In this document: positions 25,619 to 35,494 of the stretch, piece after piece
Layout of the letters: each line of letters opens with the position of its first letter
Position numbering within the stretch: position 1 is the first letter of the stretch
NCBI RefSeq assembly: GCF_026683955.1
Contig: NZ_CP113343.1
Span: 2,418,001 to 2,482,000, forward strand
Direction of reading: 5' to 3'
Length of the DNA: 64,000 bases
Origin: Arthrobacter sp. MMS18-M83
GTDB taxonomy: Bacteria; Actinomycetota; Actinomycetes; Actinomycetales; Micrococcaceae
Position numbers and translations under genes: made by a program
The notes under the pieces: model-generated
What the model saw: only the letters and a program-made list of their open reading frames with translations
Told to the model about the DNA's origin: nothing
Database searches by the model: none

Positions 25619-28600
25619 CTAGATCAACGCGTCGGACAGGTGGTTCGGCGTGCCGAAGCGGTGCGCAGTGATGCTGACGGCCTGTTCGTGCAGGAACGGC
25701 AGCATCTCAATGCGTCCGGCCGGGGTCACCGTGCCGTGGTAGATCGCGACGTCGGGACGTCCTCCGGTCGCGGCGCTCAGCGCACTGCTGTCCCCGCCTA
25801 TAAGGCGGATGCGGCCACCTTCGATGCCTGCCGCGAAAGCCAGCCATTCGGCGTCGTTCTGGATCCGGGTGCTGACGCCCAGTCCAGCAAAGGCTGCAAC
25901 AACGGATTCGGGAAGCTCGACGGCGGAGGACACTGTGAGTGCCGAACCCGCCACTGCCCCGGCTGCTACGACGCGAAGCAGGTCCACGAGCTTCGCACCC
26001 TCGGACAAGCGGACGGTCACGGGGAAGGCCCGGTACCGGAAGACGTTGCGCTCCGCGCTCAGTCCGGAGACGTCCTTGCCGGTGCCGAACTCCGTGGCCC
26101 ATGCCGCCGCGTCACTGAAGAGCGCCTTCTGCAGGGCCTCTGCTTCGCTCGCTTCAACAAGCGGCCCAGCGGACTTGGCCGCGGCCAGGATCGACGCCGC
26201 CGCGCCCGTGAGCGTGGCACCGCGCTTGGCGCCAGGCTCGGCAGGGAGCCAATTGCCCAGGCCCACCAGGTAGTTGGGTCCACCGGCCTTGGTACCCGCG
26301 CCCACGGCCGACTTCTTCCAGCCGCCGAACGGCTGCCGCTGGACGATAGCGCCAGTGATGCCGCGGTTTACGTACAGGTTGCCGGCCTGGATGGTGTCCA
26401 GCCAGGCACCCATTTCATCGGAATCGAGCGAGTGCAGCCCAGCGGTGAGGCCGTATTCGATCTCATTCTGGATGGCGATGGCTTCTTCCAGGGTGGCCGC
26501 GGTCATGACGCCGAGGACCGGGCCGAAGAACTCGGTCAAGTGGAAGTACGAGCCGCGCTTGACGCCGAACCGGATGCCCGGGGACCACAGGCGGCCCGTC
26601 TCGTCCAGCTTCTCCGGCTTCACGGCCCAGGTCTCGCCGTCGCCGAGGGTGGTCAGCGCGTTGAGGAGCTTGCCGTTGGCCGGCTCGATAATCGGCCCCA
26701 TCTGGGTAGTGGCTTGCTCCGGGTAGCCCACTTTGAGCGAGCGGGCGGCGTCCACGAGCTGGTTGTGGAAGCGCTCGGACGTCGCAACGGAACCCACCAG
26801 GATCACCAGGGAAGCCGCGGAGCACTTCTGTCCGGCGTGTCCGAATGCCGAGTAGACGACGTCCTTGGCGGCGAGATCGAGGTCCGCGTGCGGAGTAACG
26901 ATGATGGCGTTCTTGCCAGAGGTCTCCGCGAGCAGCGGGAGGTCCTGCCGGAAGGAGCGGAAGAGCTCAGCGGTCTCGTAGCCACCCGTGAGGATCACGC
27001 GGTCAACGCTGGGGTGGGAGACCAGCTGCGTGCCGAGCTCGCGTTCTTCGAGCTGCACAAGCGCCAGCACTTCGCGCGGCACACCGGCCTCCCATAGCGC
27101 GTCCACCATGACGGAACCGGAGCGGCGGGCCTGCTTTGCCGGTTTGATCACGACGGCGGATCCCGCCGCGAGTGCCGCCAGCGTGGAGCCTGCGGGAATC
27201 GCAACCGGGAAGTTCCACGGCGGGGTCACGACGGTGAGGTTCGCTGGGACGAAAGTGGCGCCGTCGACCGTTTCCAGGTCCTTGGCACGCTCGGCGTAGT
27301 AGTGCGCGAAGTCGATTGCTTCGCTGACTTCGGGGTCGCCCTGCTCGATTGTCTTGCCAGTCTCGGAAGCCATGACCTCAAGAAGCTCGGCGCGGCGGGT
27401 TTCCAGGATGTCGCCGGCCCGGTGCAGGATGGCTGCGCGCTCGGCGGCCGGCATGGCGCCCCAGGCCTTGCCGTGCTCCACGCCGGTGGCAATGATGCGG
27501 TCCAGTTCCTGGGCGTCCCTGACCTTGCTGGTTTCGACAATCGCGTTGCCGGCGGTGGAGCCCGGGATGCGCTTCAGGATGTCGCGGCCCCACGCTCGGT
27601 TCGCGGGCAATGCGGGATCCGTGTCCGGGGTATTGGCGAAACCCTCTGCCGGGGTGGAGGCCGCGGGCTTGTTGCGGTCCTGAGTGCGGTTGGGCGCCGG
27701 AACGGCGTCGTCCAGCTCCGCGAGAGAGGCGAGGAAACGCTGCTTCTCCCGTTCGAACAGCGCTTCGTTCTCGCTGAGTTCGAACACCGCGGACATGAAG
27801 TTGTCCTGGCTGGCGCCTTCTTCGAGGCGGCGGATCAGGTAGGCGATGGCGACGTCGAACTCGCCCGGGTGCACCACCGGGGTGTACAGCAAGAGGCTGC
27901 CGACGTCTTTGCGGACGGCCGTGGCCTGGCCTGTGGCCATGCCGAGGAGCATCTCGAACTCAATCGCTCCTTGCCCCTGCGCGGCGATGCCGCGCTCTTT
28001 GGCCAGGAGCCAGGCGAACGCCACGTCGAAGAGGTTGTGGCCGGCGACGCCGATGCGCACCGCATCGATGTGTTCGGGGGTGAGGGCGTAGTTGAGTACG
28101 CGCTTGTAGTTAGTGTCCGAATCCTGCTTGGTGCCCCACGTGGCGAGCGGCCAGCCCTGGATGGAAGCCTGGACCTGTTCCATGGGCAGGTTGGCGCCCT
28201 TGACCACGCGCACCTTGATGGGAGCGCCACCGTTGGCGCGGCGCGCCGCTGCCCACTCCTGCAATTCCTGCATGGCCGAGAGCGCGTCCGGGAGGTAGGC
28301 CTGCAGCACAATGCCGGCCTCGAGGTTCTTGAATTCCGGCTCGTCCAGGATCCGTGTGAACACGGCCATAGTCAGGCTCAGGTCCTTGTATTCCTCCATG
28401 TCCAGGTTGATGAACTTGGACTTGGGGAAGGACGCTGCCAGGCGGTAGAGCGGTGTGAGCTTTTCCACCACGTGGTCCACTGCCTCGTCGAAGGCCCAGA
28501 GCGAGTGCGGGGCCACCGTGGAGGATTCCTTGATGGAGACGTAGTCGACGTCGTCACGCGCCAGGAGCTTGAGGGTTCCCTCAAGCCTGCGGCTGGCTTC

Positions 28601-29089
28601 GCGTTCGCCCAGGACGGCCTCGCCCAGCAGATTCACGTTCAGGTGGACGCCGTTCTGCTTGATCTTGGCGATGGCCGGACCGAGCTTGGCGTCCGTGGCG
28701 TCCACGATCAGGTGGCCCACCATCTCGCGCAGGACCTTGCGGGCGATCGGGATGACCACCTGCGGGAGGACCGGTGCCATGACACCGCCGGTGCGCACAG
28801 CGGCGCGCATGTACCAGGGCAGGAATGCAGGGACCTTCGGGGCCAGCTTGGCCAGGTTTCGGCCTGCGACGGACAGATCCTCGGGGCGGATGACGCCGTC
28901 GACGAATCCCACCGTGAAGTCCAGGCCATTCGGGTCCTTCAGGACGCCGGCGAGGCGCTGCGCGGAAACGTCAACGGGTACCTTCGAGGCTTCGGTGAGC
29001 CAGTGCCGAACCAGTTGAATGGCTTCGTGGGCCAGTTCCTGGAGGTGTCCGGATTCCGCGGTGGGCTGCGTCCGGGTTGGTGTGCTCAT
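25619..29089 (-). CDS. putA: Bifunctional proline dehydrogenase / glutamate-semialdehyde dehydrogenase
   Basis: A 1156-aa fused enzyme converting proline to glutamate. The N-terminal PRODH FAD barrel (~90-450) has FINLDMEEYKDL and VRVVKGANLPMEQ. The P5C dehydrogenase domain (~530-1010) has TPPWNFPVAIPAGS, the general base region LLAETSGKNA (Glu722) and the nucleophile in GHAGQKCSAAS (Cys756). There is no N-terminal DNA-binding RHH domain, so it is not a self-regulating PutA. The last ~140 residues are a C-terminal extension. The start at 29089 is the only one that fits. It is divergent from a LysR gene that is the natural candidate regulator. Confidence 0.95.
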   Translation of the reverse strand: MSTPTRTQPTAESGHLQELAHEAIQLVRHWLTEASKVPVDVSAQRLAGVLKDPNGLDFTVGFVDGVIRPEDLSVAGRNLAKLAPKVPAFLPWYMRAAVRTGGVMAPVLPQVVIPIARKVLREMVGHLIVDATDAKLGPAIAKIKQNGVHLNVNLLGEAVLGEREASRRLEGTLKLLARDDVDYVSIKESSTVAPHSLWAFDEAVDHVVEKLTPLYRLAASFPKSKFINLDMEEYKDLSLTMAVFTRILDEPEFKNLEAGIVLQAYLPDALSAMQELQEWAAARRANGGAPIKVRVVKGANLPMEQVQASIQGWPLATWGTKQDSDTNYKRVLNYALTPEHIDAVRIGVAGHNLFDVAFAWLLAKERGIAAQGQGAIEFEMLLGMATGQATAVRKDVGSLLLYTPVVHPGEFDVAIAYLIRRLEEGASQDNFMSAVFELSENEALFEREKQRFLASLAELDDAVPAPNRTQDRNKPAASTPAEGFANTPDTDPALPANRAWGRDILKRIPGSTAGNAIVETSKVRDAQELDRIIATGVEHGKAWGAMPAAERAAILHRAGDILETRRAELLEVMASETGKTIEQGDPEVSEAIDFAHYYAERAKDLETVDGATFVPANLTVVTPPWNFPVAIPAGSTLAALAAGSAVVIKPAKQARRSGSVMVDALWEAGVPREVLALVQLEERELGTQLVSHPSVDRVILTGGYETAELFRSFRQDLPLLAETSGKNAIIVTPHADLDLAAKDVVYSAFGHAGQKCSAASLVILVGSVATSERFHNQLVDAARSLKVGYPEQATTQMGPIIEPANGKLLNALTTLGDGETWAVKPEKLDETGRLWSPGIRFGVKRGSYFHLTEFFGPVLGVMTAATLEEAIAIQNEIEYGLTAGLHSLDSDEMGAWLDTIQAGNLYVNRGITGAIVQRQPFGGWKKSAVGAGTKAGGPNYLVGLGNWLPAEPGAKRGATLTGAAASILAAAKSAGPLVEASEAEALQKALFSDAAAWATEFGTGKDVSGLSAERNVFRYRAFPVTVRLSEGAKLVDLLRVVAAGAVAGSALTVSSAVELPESVVAAFAGLGVSTRIQNDAEWLAFAAGIEGGRIRLIGGDSSALSAATGGRPDVAIYHGTVTPAGRIEMLPFLHEQAVSITAHRFGTPNHLSDALI

Positions 29090-29154
29090 GCGCTTCGTTC
29101 CTTTGGTGCGGAGAGGGCTTTGTCTCCATCAGTATGGATCTACAATCAGATTAG

Positions 29155-29170
29155 GAAAAGCGATCTTTTC
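29155..29170. promoter_or_regulatory. Palindrome between putA and lysR-type gene
   Basis: GAAAAG (29155-29160) and CTTTTC (29165-29170) around CGAT form a perfect palindrome in the 124-bp AT-rich divergent promoter region. It could be the LysR binding site; a T-N11-A motif was not resolved. Confidence 0.4.
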
Positions 29171-29213
29171 TGAACAATATTCGTTAGATTTCTCGACCCG
29201 TCTGGAGAGCCGA

Positions 29214-30113
29214 ATGCTGGATGTCCGCAGGCTGCGCTTGCTGCACGAATTGAAGATCCGCGGAACGCTCGCAGAGGTGGCTGACGCGATGAAGTACAGC
29301 CCGTCGTCGGTGTCCCAACAGCTGACCTTGCTGGAGAAGGAAGCCGGCGTGAAGCTGCTGAGAAAGTCTGGGCGACGCGTGCAGCTCACCCCGCAGGCCG
29401 AGATCCTCGTGGAGCATACGGCTGCCTTGCTGGCAACGCTGGAGCGGGCAGAAACGGACCTGGCGGCTTCACTTTCCACGGTCACGGGCACGGTCCGGCT
29501 GGCCGTATTTCAAACAGCGGCGCTGGCCCTCATGCCGGACTTCCTCACCATCATGAAGGGCGAGTACCCGGAAGTGCGCGTGGAGATGATCCAGCGCGAA
29601 CCCGAGACAGCGCTCTACGAAACCTGGGCCCGCGATTTCGACATTGTGGTGGCCGAGCAATACCCCGGACACGCCGCCCCGCACCACCCCGGACTGGACC
29701 GGGCCACCCTGACCAGCGACGCCATCAGGCTGGCCACTCCCCCGCTGGGACTGGGCGGCGAATCGATTTCCTCACTAGCGGACACGGCGGCATTGCCTTG
29801 GGTCATGGAACCGCGCGGCGCGGCATCGAGGCACTGGGCGGAGCAGGCGTGCCGCTCGGCCGGATTCGAACCCGACGTCCGCTACGAAACTGCCGACCTC
29901 CAAGCCCAGATTCGGCTTATCGAGTCCGGCAACGCGGTGGCCCTCATGCCGGACCTGGTGTGGACGGGCCGGACCACGCCAGTGCAACTGCTGGATCTCC
30001 CAGGACTGCCAAAACGGACAGTTTTCACGTCGACCCGCACCGCCGGCCGGATCCACCCTGCGATTCTGGCATGCCGCGAAGTGCTGGAGCGGGTGGCCGC
30101 GGAACGGGCGTAG
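29214..30113 (+). CDS. LysR family transcriptional regulator (putative putA regulator)
   Basis: A 299-aa regulator; ATG 29214 gives MLDVRRLRLLHELKIRGTLAEVADAM, the canonical LysR N-terminus. The helix-turn-helix is SPSSVSQQLTLLEKEAGVKLLRKSGRRVQLT (~32-62). The effector domain is a periplasmic-binding-protein fold with GTVRLAVFQTAALALMPDF and the PWVMEPRGAASRHWAEQ segment. The frame stays open upstream to 29019, but that overlaps the 5' end of putA and is rejected. Divergence from putA suggests proline-responsive control. Confidence 0.9.
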   Translation: MLDVRRLRLLHELKIRGTLAEVADAMKYSPSSVSQQLTLLEKEAGVKLLRKSGRRVQLTPQAEILVEHTAALLATLERAETDLAASLSTVTGTVRLAVFQTAALALMPDFLTIMKGEYPEVRVEMIQREPETALYETWARDFDIVVAEQYPGHAAPHHPGLDRATLTSDAIRLATPPLGLGGESISSLADTAALPWVMEPRGAASRHWAEQACRSAGFEPDVRYETADLQAQIRLIESGNAVALMPDLVWTGRTTPVQLLDLPGLPKRTVFTSTRTAGRIHPAILACREVLERVAAERA

Positions 30114-30118
30114 GACGC

Positions 30119-30147
30119 AAAAAGGCCCCGGTCCAAAGACCGGGGCC
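30119..30147 (-). terminator. Terminator of tRNA-Ser
   Basis: GGCCCCGGTC/GACCGGGGCC (10-bp stem, CAAA loop, 30124-30147). Read on the minus strand it is followed by TTTTT (30123-30119), placing it just behind the tRNA gene. Confidence 0.85.
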
Positions 30148-30153
30148 AAAACG

Positions 30154-30238
30154 CGGAGAATGGGGGATTTGAACCCCCGAGGGCGTTAACCCAACACGCG
30201 TTCCAGGCGTGCGCCATAGGCCGCTAGGCGAATTCTCC
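30154..30238 (-). tRNA. tRNA-Ser (anticodon GGA)
   Basis: On the minus strand, GGAGAAT (30238 down) pairs with ATTCTCC (30161-30155), followed by discriminator G; CCA is not encoded. The anticodon arm is CACGC-CTGGAAC-GCGTG, giving anticodon GGA (reads UCC). A long variable arm (TTGGGTTAACGCCCTC region) marks it as type II serine tRNA, and the T arm is GGGGGTTCAAATCCCCC. A terminator follows. Confidence 0.95.
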
Positions 30239-30548
30239 ATGCTTCTGAATCAAAAGCAGACTCCACTGTACCCGAGATTTTCGGCATCGCCCAATCGACA
30301 CTTGCAGGGCTCAGGCCGGGGCGTTCGCGCCCTTAAACGCAAAAATGGACGCCCCCAATGCGTCCATTCCTCCGGCACTCCGTTGAGCTGCTGGGTCCAG
30401 CCCCTGAAACCAGGCCCTGCGGCTCACAATCTTGAGATTGCCCCAATCGGTGTACATACCAATAGTCCGCTCCGTTTCCCGGTTTGGCAATGGAGATCAA
30501 GAACCGTCCCTTGACCTGTTTTCGGCAGACCACTGGGAAGATGGTGGC
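30239..30548. other. Gene-free interval with one hairpin
   Basis: Nothing here reads as a gene on either strand. AATGGACGC (30344-30352) and GCGTCCATT (30360-30368) form a hairpin followed, on the minus strand, by TTTTT. It would terminate a minus-strand transcript, but no minus-strand gene is recognised above it. Confidence 0.5.
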
Positions 30549-30872
30549 ATGAGCCAACTGCATGCCCTTGTTGTCTACGTCCCGGTATCGCACAGTGAGA
30601 GCTTGCTGGCCGCGATCGGCGATGCCGGGGCCGGCAGAATCGGCGACTATTCGCACTGCTCCTTCACCACTCCGGGCACCGGACGCTTCACTCCATTGCC
30701 CGGAGCGCAGCCGTTCATCGGGGCGGTGGGGCAAGGTGAAACTGTGCCGGAAATCCGGGTGGAGTGCGTGGTTGAAGCAGAGGTGCTCGACGCCGTGGTG
30801 CAGGCGTTGCGTTCAGCCCACCCCTATGAGGAGCCGGCCTTTATGACCTGGGCGGTGAACGGCTGGCGCTAG
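30549..30872 (+). CDS. YqfO/NIF3-insert-like small protein
   Basis: A 107-aa protein; ATG 30549 (MSQLHALVVYVPVSHSESLLAAIGDAGAGRIGDYSHCSF) follows GAAGATGG and is preferred over the longer frame from 30432. The pattern VYVPxxHxExLLxAIGDAGAGRIGxYxxCSF...GRFxPLxGAxPFIGxxGxxExVxExRVE...AHPYEEPAF is that of the CutA-like domain inserted in NIF3 proteins, here free-standing (YqfO type). Biochemical role not established. It is isolated, upstream of the 48-bp tandem repeat and ffs. Confidence 0.8.
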   Translation: MSQLHALVVYVPVSHSESLLAAIGDAGAGRIGDYSHCSFTTPGTGRFTPLPGAQPFIGAVGQGETVPEIRVECVVEAEVLDAVVQALRSAHPYEEPAFMTWAVNGWR

Positions 30873-30922
30873 TCCACTGGACATGCCCTCCGTTGCGCTT
30901 CAACACTGGACATAATCCCACT

Positions 30923-31032
30923 ATGTCCACTCCTTGGCTCTCACAGGGGACATGTCCAATGGAACGAGGGGACACAAAGGGGACATGTCCACTCCTTGGC
31001 TCTCACAGGGGACATGTCCAATGGAACGAGGG
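30923..31032. repeat. 48-bp tandem duplication carrying GGACATGTCC palindromes
   Basis: Copies at 30923-30970 and 30985-31032 are identical and separated by 14 bp. The perfect palindrome GGACATGTCC occurs at 30948-30957, 30981-30990 and 31010-31019, and partial forms (GGACAT, ATGTCC) also occur at about 30887, 30908, 30923 and 31035. It lies directly upstream of the SRP RNA gene, within ~50 bp of its likely promoter. Confidence 0.9.
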
Positions 31033-31085
31033 CGCATGTCCGCGGAATTCGGAGGGCTCGATAACTTCGGGTAAGCTTGTCGACG

Positions 31086-31172
31086 GCCCCTCATGTGGCG
31101 TCATCCTGTTGAACTCCCCCAGGACCGGAAGGTAGCAAGGGTAGATGGGCTCTGGCGGGTGCATGAGGGGTC
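31086..31172 (+). ncRNA. ffs: Signal recognition particle RNA (4.5S type)
   Basis: The conserved apical part ACCGGAAGGTAGCAAGGG with its GGAA tetraloop and asymmetric internal loop is the SRP54 (Ffh) binding site. The ends pair: CCCCTCATG near 31087 with CATGAGGGG ending 31170. The size (~87-90 nt) fits the small bacterial form. Its place directly ahead of dnaX is a widespread bacterial arrangement. Exact ends are approximate. Confidence 0.92.
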
Positions 31173-31210
31173 TCTTGTTAAATGTCAGTCCCTATAGGTA
31201 GGTTTCCCCT

Positions 31211-34200
31211 GTGACTGTTACTACTGCTCTTTACCGCAGATATCGTCCGGATTCGTTCGCGGACGTTATCGGGCAGGAACACGTCACGGAGCCGCTCATG
31301 ACGGCCCTGCGCAAAAACCGCGTCAACCACGCCTACCTCTTCTCCGGTCCCCGCGGCTGCGGAAAAACCACGTCCGCCCGCATCCTGGCCCGCTGCCTCA
31401 ACTGCGCCGAAGGCCCCACGGACACACCTTGCGGGAAGTGCAACAGCTGCATCGAACTGGCGCGCGGCGGCTCCGGATCCCTTGATGTCATCGAGATCGA
31501 CGCCGCCAGTCACGGTGGCGTGGATGATGCCCGTGATCTCCGCGAGCGCGCCACCTTCGCCCCGGTCCGGGACCGTTACAAGATCTTCATTATTGACGAA
31601 GCCCACATGGTCACCTCCGCGGGTTTCAATGCGCTGCTGAAGATCGTTGAAGAGCCGCCGGAACACATCAAGTTCATCTTCGCCACCACGGAGCCGGACA
31701 AAGTCATTGGCACCATCCGCTCCCGCACACACCACTACCCTTTCCGGCTGGTGCCGCCCGAGCCGCTCATGAAGTACCTTGAGGTCCTCTGCGAGCAGGA
31801 GAACGTCGCCGTTGCTCCCGGAGTGCTCTCCCTCGTTATCCGTGCTGGCGGCGGCTCCGTGCGCGACTCCCTTTCCGTGCTCGATCAGCTCATGGCCGGC
31901 GCAGGACCCAACGGCCTGGACTATGAACTCGCCGTCGCGCTGCTTGGGTACACGCACGCTTCGCTGCTTGACGACGTCGTAGAGGCAATCGCCGCGTCCG
32001 ATTCCGCCACCGTCTTCCGCGCGGTGGACCGCGTCATCCAAACTGGGCACGATCCCCGCCGCTTCGTCGAGGACTTGCTGGAGCGATTCCGCGATCTCAT
32101 CATCGTCCAGGCCATGCCGGAGAGCGCCCAAGCCATCCTCCGCGGCATGCCCGCGGACCAGATTGCCCGCATGCGCAGCCAAGCCAACAACCTCGGTGCG
32201 GCGGAACTCTCCCGCGCCGCCGACGTCACCAATACCGCGCTCACCGAAATGACCGGCGCAACATCCCCCCGGCTACATCTCGAACTGCTCTGCGCAAGGA
32301 TCCTGCTGCCCAGTTCCGAGCAGACCGAACGCGGTATCGCTGCCCGTATCGATCGCGTCGAACGCCGTCTCAATTACGGCGGGGCGCTTCCCCCAGCGGA
32401 AGCCGAAGGTTCGCCTGCCGTCGCGGCGGTTCCCTCCGTAGCCGCAGCCCCGCCTGCCCGCCCTGCGGAGCGACCAGGGGAACGCCCGACGGCGGCGGCC
32501 AGTACCACTTCCACCCCACCAGGGTCCGGGGTACCGGCGGTCGCTGAGGCTCCGGTTTCCGACACCCCGGCCGTTTCCGGGGCCCGACCGGTTCCTGAAA
32601 CCCAACCCGTTGCTGAAACCCAGCCTGTTTCTGAAACCCCGTCGAGGGAGCAGCTCACGCCGCCACGCGTGTCCACCAATGACTGGCTCGTGGACGAGGC
32701 CAGGCAACCGGCCAGCCGTCCCGCGGCCGAATCCGCCACGCATACGCCCGTACCTGCCGCGAGCCGTACCGAGCAGCCCGTTGCCGAAGCACCCGCGCCA
32801 AGCCAAGCACCCGCAGTTCCATCACCACTCGATCAGGAACGCCCCCAACCTGCAGCGGCAGTAGCGCCAACCCAGGCACCAGCGTCAGCGCCCGCGCAGG
32901 CCCCTCGTCCCGCTACCGGTGGTGCCGACGTCGAGGTCATCCGTCGCGCTTGGCCCGAGATCCTCCAGACGCTGACCAAGATCAAGCGCAGCAGCTGGGC
33001 GTTAGTCGGAGCCAACGCCCAGGTGGCACACTTCGACGGTCAACTTCTGACTCTGGCATTCAGCACTGGCGGCCTTGCGAGCGCTTTCAGCCGGGCGGAC
33101 CACGCCGAAAACCTTCGGCAAGCCATCCACAAAACAATCGGCATTGACTGCCAAATCACCTCCGTCGTCGGCGGCAACAGCTCAGGTAGCTCTGAGCCAG
33201 ACCCAAAAGCACCGGCTGACCCGGCGCCTCCCGTAATCGGAGGCGCCTCTCCAACAGCGTCGTCCACCGTGGACAGCGCATGGGGACTTGCCCCTGCAAC
33301 GCAAAGCGTCGCTGCTGCCCCTGAAGCGGGCAATGTTGACGCGTCACAGGTCCGAGCACCCGCACCAGCAGTGCAGGCACGAACGGCACCGGCAACCTCC
33401 GGACAGGCTCCGTCGGGATTGGCTCCTTCAACCATTGGCGAAGCGTCCGAACAGGTTCAGGGCTCACTACCGGCTCAGGCACCAGACCCAGCTCCGGCCA
33501 ACCAACCCGTTTCCGCCGAACAGGGGTCGGCTCCAGCGGCAGCCCTTGCGTCGCCCACAGCGGAAGCCATTGTGTCCCCGGAGGTGCCCGCCCGGGTTTC
33601 GGCCACCGCGGCACTCGCGACCCCAAGCGCCGGCTCGGGTATGGACTACTCGTATTCGGACGACGATTGGGGTCCCCCGCGGGACGAGGACGCTCCCCCG
33701 CTCGACGAAGAACCGCCGATGGATTGGGTGCCATCGGCACCCCCGGGTCTCGACGCTATGCCCGCCGCGGGGACGGCCGCGCCGCATGCCGCTACTCCGC
33801 AGGTCGCCGTGTCTCCAGCCGATGCTTCAGGGCTGAACGGTTCGGCCGCGGGCACCCTTGCGGCAACAAGCAAGCGCTCACCCCAAGCCACTCCGGTAAA
33901 GAAGAAGCTCGAGGCCCCGGAAGATCCTTGGTCCAAGGCTGTCGAGCACGCGCCCGGTTCGTGGGTGGTCAGCAGCGAATCCAACGTTGGTGCCGGTGTG
34001 TCAGGCAACTCAGCCGTGCCCTCCGGGCAGACCCCTCCATCAGGCGCAGCAACCGCAAGTCCCGTCTATGAACCCGCGGCCGCACAGATTCCAAGCCAGC
34101 CGCAGGCTTCGGCACAGGCACCGGCACCGGCTTCCGCGCCAGCAGCCGAATGGTCAGCGACCACGGCCGAATGGTCAACATCGGTTTGGTCAGCACCCTC

Positions 34201-34654
34201 GCCCACCCCCTCGAGCACGGGCGCACCGCCAGTGGTTTCGTCACCAACAGGAACGTCACCAACAGGAACGTCACCAGCAGGAACGTCACCAACAGGTTCG
34301 TCGCCAACAGCCGCAACGCCCGGAGGGGAAACCCGAAGTGCGGCGGTAGGACTCGCACTGTCCACGGCCCAGGCTCCAGGGACTGCCCAAACGCCAGTAT
34401 CCGCGCCTTCAGGAACCGGGAAGCAAAGCCTCTACCAACGGCTTTCGAACAGTCCCGAAGCCATGGCCGGGCGCGAGAAGGCCCCGGCACGGGCTGCAGC
34501 CGGTTCCGGCGTCGTGGTGGAGGATATCCCGAGTGCCGACGACGAGACGATCGAAGAGTCGGGAGTCTTTGGGCGTGCCGCCGTCGAGCGTATTCTGGGC
34601 GGGAAGCTACTGGAAGAAAGGTCGCTGGACGGCGCTCCCTTGATGCGCCGCTAG
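31211..34654 (+). CDS. dnaX: DNA polymerase III subunit gamma/tau
   Basis: A 1147-aa clamp-loader subunit starting at GTG 31211. The AAA+ core (~1-370) has Walker [12 protein letters not shown] (~45-55), a zinc module [19 protein letters not shown] (~65-83), Walker B IIDEAHMV and sensor-1 FATTEPDKV. The rest is long: a Pro/Ala-rich linker, a conserved island ([32 protein letters not shown], ~575-660) and a second, very long Ala/Pro/Thr-rich region including [19 protein letters not shown] repeats (~1017-1040). It is much longer than E. coli DnaX (643 aa). Confidence 0.95.
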   Translation: MTVTTALYRRYRPDSFADVIGQEHVTEPLMTALRKNRVNHAYLFSGPRGCGKTTSARILARCLNCAEGPTDTPCGKCNSCIELARGGSGSLDVIEIDAASHGGVDDARDLRERATFAPVRDRYKIFIIDEAHMVTSAGFNALLKIVEEPPEHIKFIFATTEPDKVIGTIRSRTHHYPFRLVPPEPLMKYLEVLCEQENVAVAPGVLSLVIRAGGGSVRDSLSVLDQLMAGAGPNGLDYELAVALLGYTHASLLDDVVEAIAASDSATVFRAVDRVIQTGHDPRRFVEDLLERFRDLIIVQAMPESAQAILRGMPADQIARMRSQANNLGAAELSRAADVTNTALTEMTGATSPRLHLELLCARILLPSSEQTERGIAARIDRVERRLNYGGALPPAEAEGSPAVAAVPSVAAAPPARPAERPGERPTAAASTTSTPPGSGVPAVAEAPVSDTPAVSGARPVPETQPVAETQPVSETPSREQLTPPRVSTNDWLVDEARQPASRPAAESATHTPVPAASRTEQPVAEAPAPSQAPAVPSPLDQERPQPAAAVAPTQAPASAPAQAPRPATGGADVEVIRRAWPEILQTLTKIKRSSWALVGANAQVAHFDGQLLTLAFSTGGLASAFSRADHAENLRQAIHKTIGIDCQITSVVGGNSSGSSEPDPKAPADPAPPVIGGASPTASSTVDSAWGLAPATQSVAAAPEAGNVDASQVRAPAPAVQARTAPATSGQAPSGLAPSTIGEASEQVQGSLPAQAPDPAPANQPVSAEQGSAPAAALASPTAEAIVSPEVPARVSATAALATPSAGSGMDYSYSDDDWGPPRDEDAPPLDEEPPMDWVPSAPPGLDAMPAAGTAAPHAATPQVAVSPADASGLNGSAAGTLAATSKRSPQATPVKKKLEAPEDPWSKAVEHAPGSWVVSSESNVGAGVSGNSAVPSGQTPPSGAATASPVYEPAAAQIPSQPQASAQAPAPASAPAAEWSATTAEWSTSVWSAPSPTPSSTGAPPVVSSPTGTSPTGTSPAGTSPTGSSPTAATPGGETRSAAVGLALSTAQAPGTAQTPVSAPSGTGKQSLYQRLSNSPEAMAGREKAPARAAAGSGVVVEDIPSADDETIEESGVFGRAAVERILGGKLLEERSLDGAPLMRR

Positions 34655-34808
34655 CGACCGGAAACAACATCTTGCATGGATTGCACGGTATTCCCTGTGG
34701 AACCCCATGGAACCACCGTTGCGAACCCTCCGGCACCTCAGCAAGGTGCCGCCAAACCGCGACGCCCGCACAACAACAATGGGCGCGCATAGAACGAACG
34801 AGGACATT

Positions 34809-35408
34809 GTGTACGAAGGCGCAGTTCAAGAGCTGATCGACGAGCTCGGCCGGCTCCCTGGCGTCGGGCCAAAATCGGCGCAGCGTCTTGCCTTCCACAT
34901 CCTTGAGGCCGATCCCGAGGACATGAAGCGACTCGTCGCGGCCATCACCACGGTCAAGGAACGGGTGAAGTTCTGCACGGTCTGCGGCAACGTCACCGAA
35001 CAGGAGCTTTGCAACATCTGCCGCGATCCGCGCCGCGACCCGTCTGTGATCTGCGTGGTCGAAGAATCCAAGGATGTCCTGGCTGTGGAACGCACGCGGT
35101 CGTTCCGCGGCCGCTATCACGTGCTGGGCGGCGCCATCAACCCGATCGCCGGCATCGGGCCCGAGCAGCTCCGCATCCGCGAACTCCTCACCAGGCTCAA
35201 CGATGGCGCCATCCAGGAAATCATCATCGCGACCGACCCCAACCTTGAAGGCGAAGCGACAGCCACCTACCTGGCCCGCATGTTGAAGTCGATCGGCATC
35301 ATCGTCACCAGGCTCGCTTCTGGCCTACCGGTGGGCGGAGATCTGGAGTACGCGGACGAAGTTACCCTCGGAAGGGCCTTCGAGGGCCGCCGCAACGCTC
35401 TCATGTGA
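34809..35408 (+). CDS. recR: Recombination mediator RecR
   Basis: A 199-aa protein; GTG 34809 ([26 protein letters not shown]) is chosen because GAGGA lies ~6 nt upstream and the length matches RecR. The frame is open back to 34707 but the extra 34 codons are not RecR-like. It has the helix-hairpin-helix (GVGPKSAQR), the zinc finger [18 protein letters not shown] and the TOPRIM motif [15 protein letters not shown]. With RecO/RecF it loads RecA at gaps. It is the usual neighbour of dnaX. Confidence 0.95.
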   Translation: MYEGAVQELIDELGRLPGVGPKSAQRLAFHILEADPEDMKRLVAAITTVKERVKFCTVCGNVTEQELCNICRDPRRDPSVICVVEESKDVLAVERTRSFRGRYHVLGGAINPIAGIGPEQLRIRELLTRLNDGAIQEIIIATDPNLEGEATATYLARMLKSIGIIVTRLASGLPVGGDLEYADEVTLGRAFEGRRNALM

Positions 35409-35494
35409 CATCGCGTTTCATGTAACCGACGCGCCCTCGCTCGGTTAACGCACGCCCCGCGCCCTTGCACGCCGCGGGACCAGTCCAAATCCGC

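Noticed and set aside
25586..29173. Long plus-strand open frames (503 and 623 codons)
   Set aside because: They run antisense to putA, which has complete PRODH and P5CDH domains; such mirror frames are expected at high GC.
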